Source: Chloroflexota bacterium (GTDB lineage: Bacteria > Chloroflexota > Anaerolineae > Aggregatilineales > Phototrophicaceae). Taken from it: a DNA stretch of 6,771 bases. Made by a program: the position numbers and the translations under genes. The notes below the pieces were generated by a model that ran no database searches, was not told the DNA's origin, and saw nothing but the letters and a program-made list of their open reading frames with translations. This document shows positions 6,127-6,771 of the stretch, piece after piece; positions within the stretch are counted from its first letter, which is position 1; each line of letters opens with the position of its first letter. The stretch spans positions 1 to 6,771 of the forward strand of contig JAADYY010000081.1 in NCBI GenBank assembly GCA_010092805.1. The letters run 5' to 3'.

Positions 6127-6218
6127 AGCTCCGCCGCTGTCTCACCGAAATGGGTACGCCGCAGGCTGCCCACTGACTCAGCCGCTTGCGCCGCGCCCAA
6201 CCCACATCAGGCGCTGGG
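6127..6218. other. Short spacer, no gene seen
   Basis: This stretch separates the gene remnant from the oppositely oriented MarR gene. The only structure is a weak 5-bp inverted repeat, GCGCC (6193-6197) and GGCGC (6210-6214), at the MarR stop; it lacks a T-tract and is not a convincing terminator. Confidence 0.4.
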
Positions 6219-6758
6219 CTACTCGGCGTCAGGGGCCGCCCCGTTGCCGTTGTGGTGGCCGTTGCTGGCGGCGCGCCCCGCGCCCATCGCCGTGCGCACG
6301 TTGTAATCTGGCTCGATACTTTGCAGCGTCGCCAGCACCGACTGGAACGCTTCGAACTCTTCGTCGCTGAAGATCTGCCGGATTTGCGCGTCGATCTGCT
6401 CGGCGCTGGCGATCACCTGTTCGCGGAAATCTTCGGCTTTGGCCGTCAAATAGATGTGGACGGCCCGGCGGTCGGTGGGGTCTGGGTGCCGCTCGATTAG
6501 CCCCTTATCCTGAAGTTTGTCGAGGTTGGGCGTGAACGACGTGGCCGCCCGACCGACCGCGCGCGCCAGTTCCGAGGCATGCTGGCCGTCGCGTTCGTAC
6601 AGGGCGCGTAGAATGTACCATTCGATGATGGTCAGCTTGATGGGCTGCACAGTATGCACCGTGCGGCTGAACAATTGATCAAGATTGCGCAGCGCAATAT
6701 CTAGATTGCACCACACCGAACCGTTGAACCGCAACTGCGTTTGAATCATTTCACTCAT
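6219..6758 (-). CDS. MarR-family transcriptional regulator
   Basis: A 179-residue regulator. The winged helix-turn-helix spans about 42-105: LTIIEWYILRALYE (42-55), HASELARAVGRA (60-71), the recognition helix region ATSFTPNLDKLQDKGLIERH (72-91) and the wing with the family signature DPTDRRAVHIYLT (93-105). N-terminal (about 15-40) and C-terminal (106-150) helices form the expected dimer interface. The last 22 residues are a Gly/Asn/His/Ala tail beyond the usual MarR end, probably disordered. GGAG 6 nt before ATG 6758 supports this start. MarR proteins are dimeric repressors, usually relieved by small phenolic or lipophilic ligands or by oxidation, and usually control their own promoter or a divergent neighbour. 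That region lies beyond the window edge, so the target is unknown. C17 is the only cysteine, leaving redox sensing possible but unsupported. Confidence 0.93.
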   Translation of the reverse strand: MSEMIQTQLRFNGSVWCNLDIALRNLDQLFSRTVHTVQPIKLTIIEWYILRALYERDGQHASELARAVGRAATSFTPNLDKLQDKGLIERHPDPTDRRAVHIYLTAKAEDFREQVIASAEQIDAQIRQIFSDEEFEAFQSVLATLQSIEPDYNVRTAMGAGRAASNGHHNGNGAAPDAE

Positions 6759-6764
6759 GGGTCA

Positions 6765-6768
6765 CTCC
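6765..6768 (-). promoter_or_regulatory. Shine-Dalgarno GGAG of the MarR gene
   Basis: On the minus strand GGAG lies 6 nt before the ATG at 6758, supporting that start. The promoter itself is outside the window. Confidence 0.6.
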
Positions 6769-6771
6769 GCA

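Overview
This is a GC-rich window, visibly AT-richer only at about 1-110 and 2666-2700. It carries six intact genes, one degraded gene and several prominent intergenic inverted repeats. No rRNA, tRNA, CRISPR array, transposase or prophage gene is visible. The protein style (Ala/Pro/Asp-rich secreted repeats, a thiosulfate sulfurtransferase beside a SufE-like gene, GC-rich hairpins between genes) suggests an environmental bacterium, perhaps Chloroflexota or a similar high-GC lineage. That placement is an impression from memory, not a measured result.

Layout, left to right. (1) 1-111: upstream region with a plausible sigma70-type promoter and a small operator-like dyad. (2) 112-1521 (+): FAD-dependent monooxygenase/oxidoreductase. 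(3) 1522-1681: spacer dominated by a 50-bp nested dyad with TTAGG-like repeats. (4) 1682-2560 (+): alpha/beta-hydrolase with a complete catalytic triad. (5) 2561-2832: repeat-rich spacer with a stop-codon hairpin, a tandem 20-bp GC repeat, a 10-bp hairpin resembling a terminator or dispersed repeat, and an extended -10 promoter. (6) 2833-3297 (+): small beta-rich protein of unknown function. (7) 3373-4239 and 4251-4700 (+): rhodanese-type thiosulfate sulfurtransferase followed after 11 bp by a SufE-family sulfur acceptor, under a good TTGACT/TATGAT promoter. (8) 4709-4741: long hairpin between convergent genes. (9) 4756-5760 (-): secreted protein made of two copies of one domain. (10) 5761-6218: about 460 bp with no intact gene, holding an inverted repeat and a frameshifted gene remnant. 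(11) 6219-6758 (-): MarR-family regulator.

The only pair whose products clearly should work together is the sulfurtransferase and SufE, a likely persulfide-transfer module. The monooxygenase and hydrolase are co-directional and could act in one oxidative/hydrolytic route, but a promoter-like motif and a large dyad separate them, so co-transcription is uncertain. I found no convincing new multi-gene system. The items most worth following up are the 1588-1637 dyad, the 2586-2665 repeat block, the duplicated secreted domain and the decayed gene at 5832-6126.
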